A stretch of 64,000 bases of DNA from positions 18,355 through 82,354 of the forward strand of contig JAGNIJ010000015.1 of the NCBI GenBank assembly GCA_018001225.1. Direction: 5' to 3'. Made by a program: the position numbers and the translations under genes. The stretch's first letter is position 1. Every line of letters starts with the position of its first letter. This document shows, one piece after another, positions 50,349-58,697 of this stretch. Origin of the DNA: Kiritimatiellia bacterium (GTDB lineage: Bacteria > Verrucomicrobiota > Kiritimatiellia > CAIQIC01 > JAGNIJ01). The notes beneath the pieces were generated by a model. That model made no database searches. It was not told the DNA's origin and saw only the letters and a list, made by a program, of their open reading frames with translations.

Positions 50349-53114
50349 GTGAAAAGCCTGCCCATCCGCACGTCCTATGCGGTCGTTTCCCTCGCGTGGT
50401 TCTCGTCGATTGGCGTTTGGGGCGCGGACTGGTCCACACCGGCCGGCGCCGAACAGGAGATCGCGAGCGTGGTGCGGGGGATCGCGGCCCAGGTGGAGCA
50501 CTCCGTCGCCCGGCTTTCCCCGTCCGCGCCGGTCCCGACGTCGGAGTTCCAGGCGCTGGAACAATATGTCGACGAGTACCTCCGCCGCCATGGCGAGAAG
50601 GTCTCCGTCGCCAACCCGGTGTGGGTCCTGACCAACGCCTGCAATCCGGAGGCCGTGCAGCGCGACTACGAACGGATCCTGCCGGTCGGCAAGCAGCGCA
50701 ACGCCTACGTCGAGGTCAACAACAAGCTGAAGGAGAAGTACGACAAGCTGCTCCAGCTGTCGGCCTACGACGTGCTGGCCCAGGGCATCGGGCTGATCCT
50801 TTTTCCGCCGGAGAGCGGGATGGATATTTTCCAGGAACTCGGGTTGCAGGTGATCGAAGACTACATGACGCCGAAGTACAGGCCGCTGGGCGCCGATCGC
50901 CTGCGATCCACCGCAATGCCGAAACTGGCCTCGGAACTGAAGCCCGACCAGGAAAAACTGCTGGCCGTCCTGCGAGAAGCTCCGGCCAACAAGAACGACG
51001 TGCCCCGGATTTGCCGGGAAGCCCAGCGCCTGGCGGCATCGTGCGAAGAGAAGTCCTCGCGGATTTACGCGGAACTGCTGCGAGAGCACGAAGAGTTCAA
51101 AAAGCGGGCGCCCGGGGTGCTGGCGTATGTCGCTTCCATCGCGACCGAGGTGGACCGAATCCTTCAGCGGCGGGCGCATCTTGTGCTCTGCGAGGTCTCC
51201 CCGAGCCCGCTGGCCTTGCCCGGCGTCAGCGCGTATTACCCGCTGACCCTTCACCTAGTCTACGACAGCGGGCTCCGGCGGCAGGCGCTGTACAACGACG
51301 TGGTATTCGAGCAGGACGAGCCGCCGGTGGTCCGGTTGTATCCCAACGCGGGAACCGGTCATGCCATCGTGGAGGGTGTGGCGGAGGGTACGGGCGAAGT
51401 GCGCATCCGGTCGAAGGCCGACGGCAAGTTGCTGGGCTCGTTCCGCGTTGAGGTTGCGCGTCGCTCGGCCCCGGCCTCCCTGGCCCCGCAAGGCCCCCCG
51501 CCCCCGATCAATCCGCCGCCGTCCGCGGGTTTTCCCGCGGTGGACTTCACGGCCTCGCCGGACAAGCGGGTGTACTCGGTCGGCGAACCGATCCGGTTCA
51601 CGCAAATCGCTGTGTCCAATGTGAATGACTGGACGTTCACCTGGTACGTGACCGGCGACGAGAAGACCGGGGTGGAGATCGACCATGCCTTTTCCAGCCG
51701 CGGGCTGCATACCGTCCGGTTGGTCGTGAGGTCCAAGGCCACGGGGGAGGAAGACGCGCTGGCCCGTACCATCACCGTGGGGGATGCCGAAGGGGAGGAG
51801 GAGCCGCCGCCCCCGGGAGAAAGCGGCGCGGGCACGGTCGCGCCGCCGGTCGGCCCGATCGGCCAGGTCAACGACTTTGTCACCGAAACGCTTCGCGACC
51901 GGGGCGTGGTCGGCGTGGCCGTCCGCTTCTACCGGGGAGGTTCAGGCGACTGGTCCGAGCCCGTTTCGTTCGTGAATACCGAAGGCGCCCAGGATGTGAG
52001 CCTGCAAACGGGGGAGCAGGCCGACGGATACAATACCGGCTGGCTGCTGTATGCCGGCAACGGCAAGCCGCGCTTCAAGCTGCTGGGTTGCGATTTCGGG
52101 CGGCGGACGGGCCGGGTGGTGTACGAAGGCGCCCTCGACCTCCAGGGGCAGGACTACAAACCGGGCTCGCTCAAGTTCAAGACCGTGCACGCCCGGTGCG
52201 CCAAGGTCACCTGGGAGGCTGCCAACGGCAGCCTGTACGGGGCCACCATCTGGAAATCCCCGACACCCGCCGTGCCGAATCCCAACAGCTTCGTGAAGAC
52301 CGGCGTGGAGTATGAGAACCCGATCGAATTCAGAGAGCCAACGGAGTCCGGCCAGGTTAATGCGCCGGGCGAACTCACGATCGGCGGAAGCGGCACGAAC
52401 CTGTTCGTCAACGTGCCGCCCGGCATGGCCAACGTCACGGCCTCGATGGAACTCTCCTCGGGGGTCAAGGCCGTCGGAGCCGTCGCGGCCGATGGCGTCT
52501 TTGTCCGCCTGGAAGACATGCCCCGCGAGACGGGGCGGGAGTTCGTTTTTGCCTTGAGTCCCGGTCGCCACCTTCTGCCCTGCCCGGACACGCGGAAGCT
52601 CCCGGCCGACGCGCGCGCGGTGGATGTGAAGCTGTTCGACAATACCACCAAGGCGCTGCTACGCCGTCACCTGGCGCCACTGGCCAGGTCGGAGACGGCC
52701 GTGCCGCTGCGGAAGGACGAGAAGCCGGGCCCCGTCCTGTCCGAGTTCCGCTACGGTTCCGGCGTCTGGCCGGTCCGGCTGCAGGACGGCGTGCTGGAGG
52801 TGCGGGGCAACGGGCGGTGGGCGTGGGGCGATCAATGGAAGCTCGTGGACCGGTATGTGAAAGAGTTCAACGGCGTCGGCACCGACCAGGGGCCGGGCCT
52901 GGCGTATACGAGGGACGGCCGGATGTGGGACGTGATATTGCTGAACTACCAGAACGGCGACCGGGTGCCCGTCAATTCCTACAGCGAGAAGGTCGAGGTG
53001 TATTACGGCGGCCAGTACGGCTTCTCGTACCGCGTGGGCGGCCACAGCTTCAGCTACAACCATGGACTGCTCAAGGAAATCGATCCGGCTACGGGGAACT
53101 TCCTGTCGCCGTAA
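50349..53114 (+). CDS. Exported PKD-domain protein of unknown function (921 aa)
   Basis: GTG 50349 gives MKSLPIRTSYAVVSLAWFSS, a signal peptide ending near WGADW, with an AGGGGG site 11 bases upstream; a GTG four codons earlier is an alternative. Residues about 25-300 are helical (a region including YVEVNNKLKEKYDKLLQLSA). After a Pro-rich linker (APQGPPPPINPPPSAGFP), residues about 400-480 form a PKD-like sandwich (AVDFTASPDKRVYSVGEPIR, DWTFTWYVTGDEKTG, GLHTVRLVVRSKATGEE). The remaining 440 residues are beta-rich and unfamiliar, with a Tyr/Gly-rich end (VEVYYGGQYGFSYRVGGHSF). It is followed by a small lipoprotein gene and another exported protein. A surface or periplasmic structural role is likely. 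Confidence 0.75.
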   Translation: MKSLPIRTSYAVVSLAWFSSIGVWGADWSTPAGAEQEIASVVRGIAAQVEHSVARLSPSAPVPTSEFQALEQYVDEYLRRHGEKVSVANPVWVLTNACNPEAVQRDYERILPVGKQRNAYVEVNNKLKEKYDKLLQLSAYDVLAQGIGLILFPPESGMDIFQELGLQVIEDYMTPKYRPLGADRLRSTAMPKLASELKPDQEKLLAVLREAPANKNDVPRICREAQRLAASCEEKSSRIYAELLREHEEFKKRAPGVLAYVASIATEVDRILQRRAHLVLCEVSPSPLALPGVSAYYPLTLHLVYDSGLRRQALYNDVVFEQDEPPVVRLYPNAGTGHAIVEGVAEGTGEVRIRSKADGKLLGSFRVEVARRSAPASLAPQGPPPPINPPPSAGFPAVDFTASPDKRVYSVGEPIRFTQIAVSNVNDWTFTWYVTGDEKTGVEIDHAFSSRGLHTVRLVVRSKATGEEDALARTITVGDAEGEEEPPPPGESGAGTVAPPVGPIGQVNDFVTETLRDRGVVGVAVRFYRGGSGDWSEPVSFVNTEGAQDVSLQTGEQADGYNTGWLLYAGNGKPRFKLLGCDFGRRTGRVVYEGALDLQGQDYKPGSLKFKTVHARCAKVTWEAANGSLYGATIWKSPTPAVPNPNSFVKTGVEYENPIEFREPTESGQVNAPGELTIGGSGTNLFVNVPPGMANVTASMELSSGVKAVGAVAADGVFVRLEDMPRETGREFVFALSPGRHLLPCPDTRKLPADARAVDVKLFDNTTKALLRRHLAPLARSETAVPLRKDEKPGPVLSEFRYGSGVWPVRLQDGVLEVRGNGRWAWGDQWKLVDRYVKEFNGVGTDQGPGLAYTRDGRMWDVILLNYQNGDRVPVNSYSEKVEVYYGGQYGFSYRVGGHSFSYNHGLLKEIDPATGNFLSP

Positions 53115-53133
53115 CAAGAGGCGAGCGTGCATT

Positions 53134-53580
53134 ATGAGAATCAACCTGTGGATGGCGTTCGGGTTGGCATGGTTCCTGACCTCCTGTTCCGGGGAGAAGG
53201 GCCCCTTCCGTGAAATCCGCGCCTGGGACTTCAAAGAAATGCAATACGCCATGGTCTTCTGTGCCGCGGCGACCAACCAGGACGAAGCCGCGGTCCGCCG
53301 GGAAGCGGATCGGATGGCCGGGGAACGGCTGCGGAGCCGGGAGAAGGTGGACGTGGTCATCCTGTACGATGCCGCTCGCGCCAAGGAAGTCTCTTCCGAG
53401 AAGGCCATGGAGAACATGATGCAGGGGGGCGGAGGCAGCGTTCAGGTCTTTCTGTACGGCGGGCAGATGGAGGGTGGGGGGTACCTTTCCGCGACGCGGG
53501 ATGATCCCGAACCCCGGTGGATCTACGTCCCGTTCCGGGACACCCAGGCGTCGGCCCGCGACCGGGCGTTTTCGAAATAG
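53134..53580 (+). CDS. Small putative lipoprotein
   Basis: The 148-residue product starts MRINLWMAFGLAWFLTSCSG, a signal peptide with lipobox LTSC, so Cys18 is the probable lipid attachment site. The mature part (FREIRAWDFKEMQYAMVFCA, EKVDVVILYDAARAKEVSSE, GSVQVFLYGGQMEGGGYL) is an alpha/beta domain I do not recognise. It lies 19 bases after the 921-aa gene and 20 bases before the next gene, in one apparent operon. Confidence 0.7.
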   Translation: MRINLWMAFGLAWFLTSCSGEKGPFREIRAWDFKEMQYAMVFCAAATNQDEAAVRREADRMAGERLRSREKVDVVILYDAARAKEVSSEKAMENMMQGGGGSVQVFLYGGQMEGGGYLSATRDDPEPRWIYVPFRDTQASARDRAFSK

Positions 53581-53600
53581 GTGGACAGCAAAGGAGTCGC

Positions 53601-55151
53601 ATGAAAACGAATCGGTTTTGCCGTGGCGTGGTCCTGGTGGCGGCCATCGGCCTGGTGGGCGCACCGGGATGGGCCGGCGCCGGTGCGGCGCAGGCCGACC
53701 TGGATGAGGCGCTGGGTTGGGCTTCCGACCCATCGTTGTGGGCCGGGCTCAAGGGCGCCCGTTACATAAGCGGCATCTCGATCAAGGCGGGCATGGCCGA
53801 CGGATCGAGTGCCCCGGTTGAAAAGGCGCTGGAGCCGCCGGCCGCGGGTGACGGCCCGGCCTCGCCGGAGATCGAAGACGTAGTGGATTGGATCCAGTAT
53901 GACCTCTCCATCCTTGTCTATGCCTCGGCGGAAGCCGCCCGCGAGGGGCTGGGCGGCCTCATGGCTGGCGAACGGCGTGTTCTGGCCGTTGGCGACGAGG
54001 GATACGTCGGCGGGGGAGACGGCGTGCTGTTCCCCGAGGGCGGCGAGGCGTTGAGCCAGGGGCAGCGGACGGCCGCCTTCCGGGTAGGCCGGTTCAACAT
54101 GCTGGTCCAGCAGGACTGGCTGGGCCGGCGGGAACTGCCCGAGGGGCCGAATCCTGTCCAGGCCTTGCTGGACTATGACTTCGCGTCGCTGTCTGCGGCA
54201 TTGGCGCAGTTCGCGGCCGGCGCGGCTGTCGCGCCGGAGTACAGCGCGCTGTTCGACCGGCTCCTCGCCCTCGAGGCGGAAGGGAATACGGTCGAGGCCA
54301 TTCGCCTGGTTCCGGCCCTCTACGCGTGCGACATCCCGGTCGATGCGTTCTATTCAACACTGGAGGACGCGCGGGCAAGGTTGCTGAACCGCCTGGTGGA
54401 GCAAAAGCAGGTGGTCGTGGGCGGATGGGTCATGAATCTGGCCGTGGCACGGGATCTGTTCGTCACGCAGGAACTCACAAAACCCGATAGGCTTTATCGG
54501 CGCGTGCAGACGCACGGGGATCTGCCGGCGGACCGATACCTGTACTTCATGGTGGTGGCGGGCCGGGAGCCGGCGGCGTCCCCGGCCGCACCGCTCAGTT
54601 CACCGGCGTTGCCCGATTTCGATCCGGGGCCCGCGGTGACCAACCCGGATCCCTGGCTGGTTTCCGCGGCGCTCTTCCTGGCGCGAAAAGGATATGGGGC
54701 CGTGCCGGTTCGGCCGGTGCTGGATCGCTGGGCTTCGCGGCGCGACCTGTGGGACGATATCTGCACCGAACAGGCCCTTCTTTTCCTCGCAGCGCAGCCC
54801 GGTGGGCCGGAAACGGTGGAGAACGAGAACGTGACGGATGTATTGCGCAGGCTGACGCCCGTGGCGGAGGATCGCGCGGAGGCGCAGGCGCTGTTTGTCG
54901 ATTACGTCTCGCTGCAGCCGGTGCCGCCGCGCGGCGTCCGCCTGGAAAGCATGAAGCCCGGCGCGACGGAAGGATCGTTCGAGCCGGCGGACGTCAAGCC
55001 GGTCTCCGGATCGGAAGCCTTCATGCCGCTGGCGCCGGGCTATCACCGGTTCCGCTATCTCGACGGCGCCGTGCACGGCACCAGCCGGGTCTTTGAAGCC
55101 ATGCCTGGCTCCCTGGTCCGCGTGTGCACGGCGGTGCTCGGCGGTCCCTGA
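53601..55151 (+). CDS. Exported protein of unknown function (516 aa)
   Basis: ATG 53601 with AAGGAG four bases upstream starts MKTNRFCRGVVLVAAIGLVG, a signal peptide ending near AAQADL. Residues about 30-190 are mixed alpha/beta, 190-280 helical (ALFDRLLALEAEGNTVEAIR), followed by a Pro-rich linker (AASPAAPLSSPALPDFDPGP) and another helical and beta-rich region. No known domain was recognised. It closes the three-gene exported set before rpoN. Confidence 0.7.
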   Translation: MKTNRFCRGVVLVAAIGLVGAPGWAGAGAAQADLDEALGWASDPSLWAGLKGARYISGISIKAGMADGSSAPVEKALEPPAAGDGPASPEIEDVVDWIQYDLSILVYASAEAAREGLGGLMAGERRVLAVGDEGYVGGGDGVLFPEGGEALSQGQRTAAFRVGRFNMLVQQDWLGRRELPEGPNPVQALLDYDFASLSAALAQFAAGAAVAPEYSALFDRLLALEAEGNTVEAIRLVPALYACDIPVDAFYSTLEDARARLLNRLVEQKQVVVGGWVMNLAVARDLFVTQELTKPDRLYRRVQTHGDLPADRYLYFMVVAGREPAASPAAPLSSPALPDFDPGPAVTNPDPWLVSAALFLARKGYGAVPVRPVLDRWASRRDLWDDICTEQALLFLAAQPGGPETVENENVTDVLRRLTPVAEDRAEAQALFVDYVSLQPVPPRGVRLESMKPGATEGSFEPADVKPVSGSEAFMPLAPGYHRFRYLDGAVHGTSRVFEAMPGSLVRVCTAVLGGP

Positions 55152-55189
55152 TGCCCGGATTCCGGCCGGCCGACGGTTCCGAAATGACC

Positions 55190-55218
55190 TTGTTCCGGGG
55201 CGTCGTCGCCGTTATCGT
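55190..55218 (+). promoter_or_regulatory. Promoter of rpoN
   Basis: TTGTTC (55190-55195), a 17-base spacer and TATCGT (55213-55218). The start site would be about 17 bases before ATG 55242. Confidence 0.5.
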
Positions 55219-55241
55219 ATCTTCGGGTTGACACACCGCCC

Positions 55242-56675
55242 ATGAGCACCGGCCAGTACATGTCGCAGACGCAGCAGCAGCGGCTGCAGATGGTGCTGGC
55301 GCCGCAACTGCGCCAGTCGCTGGCCCTGCTCCAGGTGCCCATCCTCGAGCTGCGGACGCTCGTCCAGGAGGAGATGCAGCAGAATCCCACCCTGGAGGAG
55401 AAGGCGACGCGGGACACGCCCGTGGAGATCGAGCCGGGCACGAACGAGCCGGAGAAGGACAAGGCCCTGGATTTCAAGGAGGAGTTCGAGGTCCTGGCCC
55501 GCCTGGACGACGAGTGGCGGGAGTACTTTCACCAGAACCAGGCCGCCAACCCCTACACGGCCGAGGACGCCGCGCGCCGCCAGCACTTCTTCGACTCGCT
55601 GACCCAGACCGAGTCGCTCCAGGAACACCTGCGGAACCAGTTAATCCTGACCGAGCTGTCCGAGGAGGACCGCCGCGTCGCGGAAATGCTGGTGGGCAGC
55701 ATCAACGACGACGGCTACCTCGTCACGCCCCTGGCGGACCTGGCCCAGGGCACCGGCTTCGACCTGGCCCGGCTGGAAGAGCTGCTTCATCTCATCCAGG
55801 AATTCGATCCCATCGGCGTGGGCGCGCGGGACCTGAAGGAATGCCTCCTCCTGCAGTTGAACCGGCTCGGTAAAGGCGACTCCACCGCGGCGGCGATCGT
55901 ACGCGACCACCTCGACGACCTGGGCGCGCGGCGCTATCCGCAGCTGGCCAAAGCACTGGGCCTTCCGCCCGAGGAGGTCCAGGAGGCCGCGCGCTTCGTC
56001 TCCACGCTCGAACCCCGCCCCGGCCGCCTGTTCAGCGCCGAGTCCGCGAACTACGTCCTCCCCGAGGTCTCCGTGCAGAAGTCCGGCGACGACTACACGA
56101 TCGCGCTGGATCGGGATTCGGTGCCCCACCTCTTCATCAGCAAGCAGTACCGCCAGTTAATGGAAAACCCGGAGACGACCGCCGAGGTCAAGGAGTACAT
56201 CCGCGACAAGATCCGCGCGGGGACGTTCCTGATCAAGAGCATCTACCAGCGGCAGCAGACCATCTACCGGATCGCCCGCGAGATCGTCGCGGTCCAGCGG
56301 GATTTCCTGGAGCGCGGCGTCTCGCACCTGAAGCCCCTGACGATGGCGGAGATCGCCGGCAAGCTGGGCATCCACGAGACCACGGTCAGCCGGGCGATCG
56401 CCAACAAGTACATGCAGACCCCGCGCGGCGTGTTCGAGATGAAGTACTTTTTCACGCCCGGGTTCACCACGCAGGACGGCCAGGAGATCTCGAACAAGAC
56501 CATCAAGGATTCCATCGCCCAGTTCGTCGCGAAGGAGGATCCGGCCGCGCCGCTGTCCGACCAGGCCATGGTGGCCCTGCTCAAGGAGAAGGGGATCACC
56601 GTGGCGCGCCGGACCATCGCCAAGTACCGGGACGAGCTCAAGATCCTTCCTTCGCACCTGCGCCGGGCAGGCTGA
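55242..56675 (+). CDS. rpoN: RNA polymerase sigma-54 factor
   Basis: The 477-residue protein has all three sigma-54 regions. The Gln/Leu-rich activator-contact region I is MSQTQQQRLQMVLAPQLRQS followed by LALLQVPILELRTLVQEEMQ; the acidic region II follows; the core-binding and helix-turn-helix region includes LTMAEIAGKLGIHETTVSRA; the RpoN box is ARRTIAKYRDELKILPS at the C-terminus. It directs polymerase to -24/-12 promoters that need AAA+ activators. No such activator and no convincing -24/-12 promoter was found in this window. Length and motifs are normal. Confidence 0.95.
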   Translation: MSTGQYMSQTQQQRLQMVLAPQLRQSLALLQVPILELRTLVQEEMQQNPTLEEKATRDTPVEIEPGTNEPEKDKALDFKEEFEVLARLDDEWREYFHQNQAANPYTAEDAARRQHFFDSLTQTESLQEHLRNQLILTELSEEDRRVAEMLVGSINDDGYLVTPLADLAQGTGFDLARLEELLHLIQEFDPIGVGARDLKECLLLQLNRLGKGDSTAAAIVRDHLDDLGARRYPQLAKALGLPPEEVQEAARFVSTLEPRPGRLFSAESANYVLPEVSVQKSGDDYTIALDRDSVPHLFISKQYRQLMENPETTAEVKEYIRDKIRAGTFLIKSIYQRQQTIYRIAREIVAVQRDFLERGVSHLKPLTMAEIAGKLGIHETTVSRAIANKYMQTPRGVFEMKYFFTPGFTTQDGQEISNKTIKDSIAQFVAKEDPAAPLSDQAMVALLKEKGITVARRTIAKYRDELKILPSHLRRAG

Positions 56676-56704
56676 CGGCGGCCGCCGGGACCGCGGGGAC
56701 CGGC

Positions 56705-57154
56705 TTATCCGTCGGTGTTGCCGAGTATGATCTGGAAGCCCGGCAGGGCGCCGATGAAGGCCAGCACGTTCTGCGGCTGCAGGGGCTTGATCACGTAGTG
56801 CTGCACGCCCATCTTCCGCCCGAGCTCGATGTCCTTTTCGTAATCGGACGTGCTAAGCACAATCAGGGGAATCGCGCGCAGGCCGGCGTCGCCCTGGATC
56901 CGGGTGATCAGTTCGCGCCCGTCCATGCCCGGCAGGTTGAGGTCGATGAGCACGAAGAGCGGAGGCGGGTATTTCTCCCTGTCGGCATAGGCGCCCTGGT
57001 GGTTCAGGTAGTCCCACGCCTCCTGCCCGGACCGGACCACGTCGATGGCGTTCCAGACGTTGGCCTTGTGGAAGGCGCGCTGCGCCAGGACGGCGTCGTC
57101 ATGGTCATCCTCGACCATCAGGATTCTCGAGGTTCGAACCGTTATATTCGGCAT
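56705..57154 (-). CDS. Single-domain response regulator
   Basis: The 149-residue REC protein starts MPNITVRTSRILMVEDDHDD, with AGGAGG just upstream of ATG 57154. The acidic pocket is at Glu15-Asp16-Asp17 and the phospho-acceptor is Asp71 in FVLIDLNLPGMDG; Thr/Ser lies in VLSTSDYEK and the Lys in YVIKPL. There is no output domain, as in CheY-like or phosphorelay intermediates of the Rcp1 type that pair with phytochrome-like kinases. It ends a three-gene operon with a REC-histidine kinase and a PhnD-PAS sensor. Confidence 0.88.
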   Translation of the reverse strand: MPNITVRTSRILMVEDDHDDAVLAQRAFHKANVWNAIDVVRSGQEAWDYLNHQGAYADREKYPPPLFVLIDLNLPGMDGRELITRIQGDAGLRAIPLIVLSTSDYEKDIELGRKMGVQHYVIKPLQPQNVLAFIGALPGFQIILGNTDG

Positions 57155-57164
57155 GGCTGCCTCC

Positions 57165-58685
57165 TCATGTGGTTTGCAGGCAGGGTGTGACATCGCCGGC
57201 CTGCGCAGTCGCCGGCTCTTTAGGCAGGCGAATCCAGAACGTGCATCCCCGGCCCGGCTCCGCGTCGAGGTCGATCGAACCGCCATGCTGGCGGACGATC
57301 TTGCGGCAGAGCGCGAGCCCGATGCCGGTGCCTTCGTACCGGTCGCTCGCGTGCAGCCGCTTGAACGGCACGAAGAGGCGGCCGGCGTCCTCGCGGGTCA
57401 TCCCGATGCCGTTGTCCCGCACGTAGATTTTCCAGGCGTCCGGCTCCTCCACGGCGCCGACCTCCACGCGGGGCTCCGGCTTGTCGTTGAATTTCAGGGC
57501 GTTGCCGATCAGGTTCTGGAAAAGCTGGACCAGGCGGGTCTCGTCCCCCTGGACCACGGGCAGCGCCTCCGTCCGGATCACGGCGTTGCGCTCGACCAGG
57601 CGGTGGGAGAGCTGGTCCTTGACGATGTCGAGGATGTCCTGCAGGGGGAGGGAGCGCACGGCGAGTCCGTCCGAGTCCAGCTTGGCCAGGGCCAGCACGT
57701 CCTTGATCAGGCGGCGCATCCGCCCGGCCGACTTCTGGATCACCGAGAGGTAGTAGCGGCCGGTGTCGTCCACCCGGTCGGCGTAGTCCTCCAGGAGCAG
57801 CTGGGCGAAGCTCTCGATCTTCTGCAGCGGGGCCTGCAGGTCGTGGGAGGCCACGTTGGCGTATTCCTCCAGTGCCGCGTTGGACTCCCGCAGGCGCTGC
57901 TCCGTGTGCCAGAAATCCATGAAGTGCCCGATCCGGTCGCCGACGGCCATCATCAGGTCCCGCTCGGTCTCGGTCAGCGTCCGCGCCCCGGGTTCGTCCC
58001 GGAAGCGGATCTCGAGGGTGCCGATGGCCTTGCCGCGCTCCCGGATCTCGAACGACTCGACGCGGCCGGACTCGAAGAGGTTGGCCGACCCGTACTCCTC
58101 CTTACCGAGCCGGATCACCGCGCAGCAGCGGTCGCCCGCGTCGGGCAGCAGGATGTTGGCCGCCGCGCTCAAGGCCACCCGCGGCGAGCCCTCCACGCTG
58201 TCGAAGAGCTTCTCCAGGGCATACAGGCAGCCCAGCTCGGACATGCGCTGGCGCAGGGTCTCCACGTGCGCCCGCTGCTCCTCCTCCTGCGCGAAACGTT
58301 CGATCGCCCGCCGCGTCTTCTCCAGCAGCGTCTCGCTGAAACGGGGATCGGCCTGCTTGGTCACGTAGTCGGTGGCGCCCATGTGCAGCGCCTGGACCGC
58401 CAGTTCCTCGCTGCCGTGCCCGGAAAGGAAGATCACCGGGAACGGCGGCCCGATGGCGCGCAGCCGCTCCAGGACCTCCAGGCCGGAAAGGCCCGGCATC
58501 TTCTGGTCCAGGATCATGACGTCGAAGGACTGCTCCTCCACCCGGCGGAGCGCGTCGGCGCCGTTCGGGGCCTCTTCCGCCGCGTAGCCCCGCGCGGAGA
58601 ACAACTCGGTCAGGTAGCGCCGCACCGCGTCGTCATCCTCCACGATGATCACGCGCTTCCTGTCGTTCTGGCCGGACGGGGTCAT
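57165..58685 (-). CDS. REC-histidine kinase hybrid
   Basis: The 506-residue protein has a receiver at the N-terminus (VIIVEDDDAVRRYL, Asp60 in VMILDQKMPGLSG, YVTKQ), a coiled linker, a GAF-like segment (about 155-260), a HisKA dimerisation helix with His281 in EEYANVASHDLQAPLQKIES, and an ATPase domain (LFQNLIGNALKFN, VRDNGIGM, GTGIGLALCRKIV, GGSIDLDAEPGRGCTFWI). It has no membrane helix, so it is cytoplasmic and probably takes its signal through the REC domain or from the upstream PAS sensor. Gaps of 10-12 bases to its neighbours indicate one operon. Confidence 0.9.
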   Translation of the reverse strand: MTPSGQNDRKRVIIVEDDDAVRRYLTELFSARGYAAEEAPNGADALRRVEEQSFDVMILDQKMPGLSGLEVLERLRAIGPPFPVIFLSGHGSEELAVQALHMGATDYVTKQADPRFSETLLEKTRRAIERFAQEEEQRAHVETLRQRMSELGCLYALEKLFDSVEGSPRVALSAAANILLPDAGDRCCAVIRLGKEEYGSANLFESGRVESFEIRERGKAIGTLEIRFRDEPGARTLTETERDLMMAVGDRIGHFMDFWHTEQRLRESNAALEEYANVASHDLQAPLQKIESFAQLLLEDYADRVDDTGRYYLSVIQKSAGRMRRLIKDVLALAKLDSDGLAVRSLPLQDILDIVKDQLSHRLVERNAVIRTEALPVVQGDETRLVQLFQNLIGNALKFNDKPEPRVEVGAVEEPDAWKIYVRDNGIGMTREDAGRLFVPFKRLHASDRYEGTGIGLALCRKIVRQHGGSIDLDAEPGRGCTFWIRLPKEPATAQAGDVTPCLQTT

Positions 58686-58697
58686 GGTGCTGAAGGA

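Noticed and set aside
47680..50439. Long minus-strand frame opposite the HldE-like and following genes
   Set aside because: Shadow of plus-strand genes with intact catalytic motifs; no ribosome-binding site or family features.
57128..57142. ggttcgaacc stretch resembling a tRNA T-loop
   Set aside because: It lies in the coding sequence of the response regulator, and no acceptor or anticodon stem could be drawn around it.
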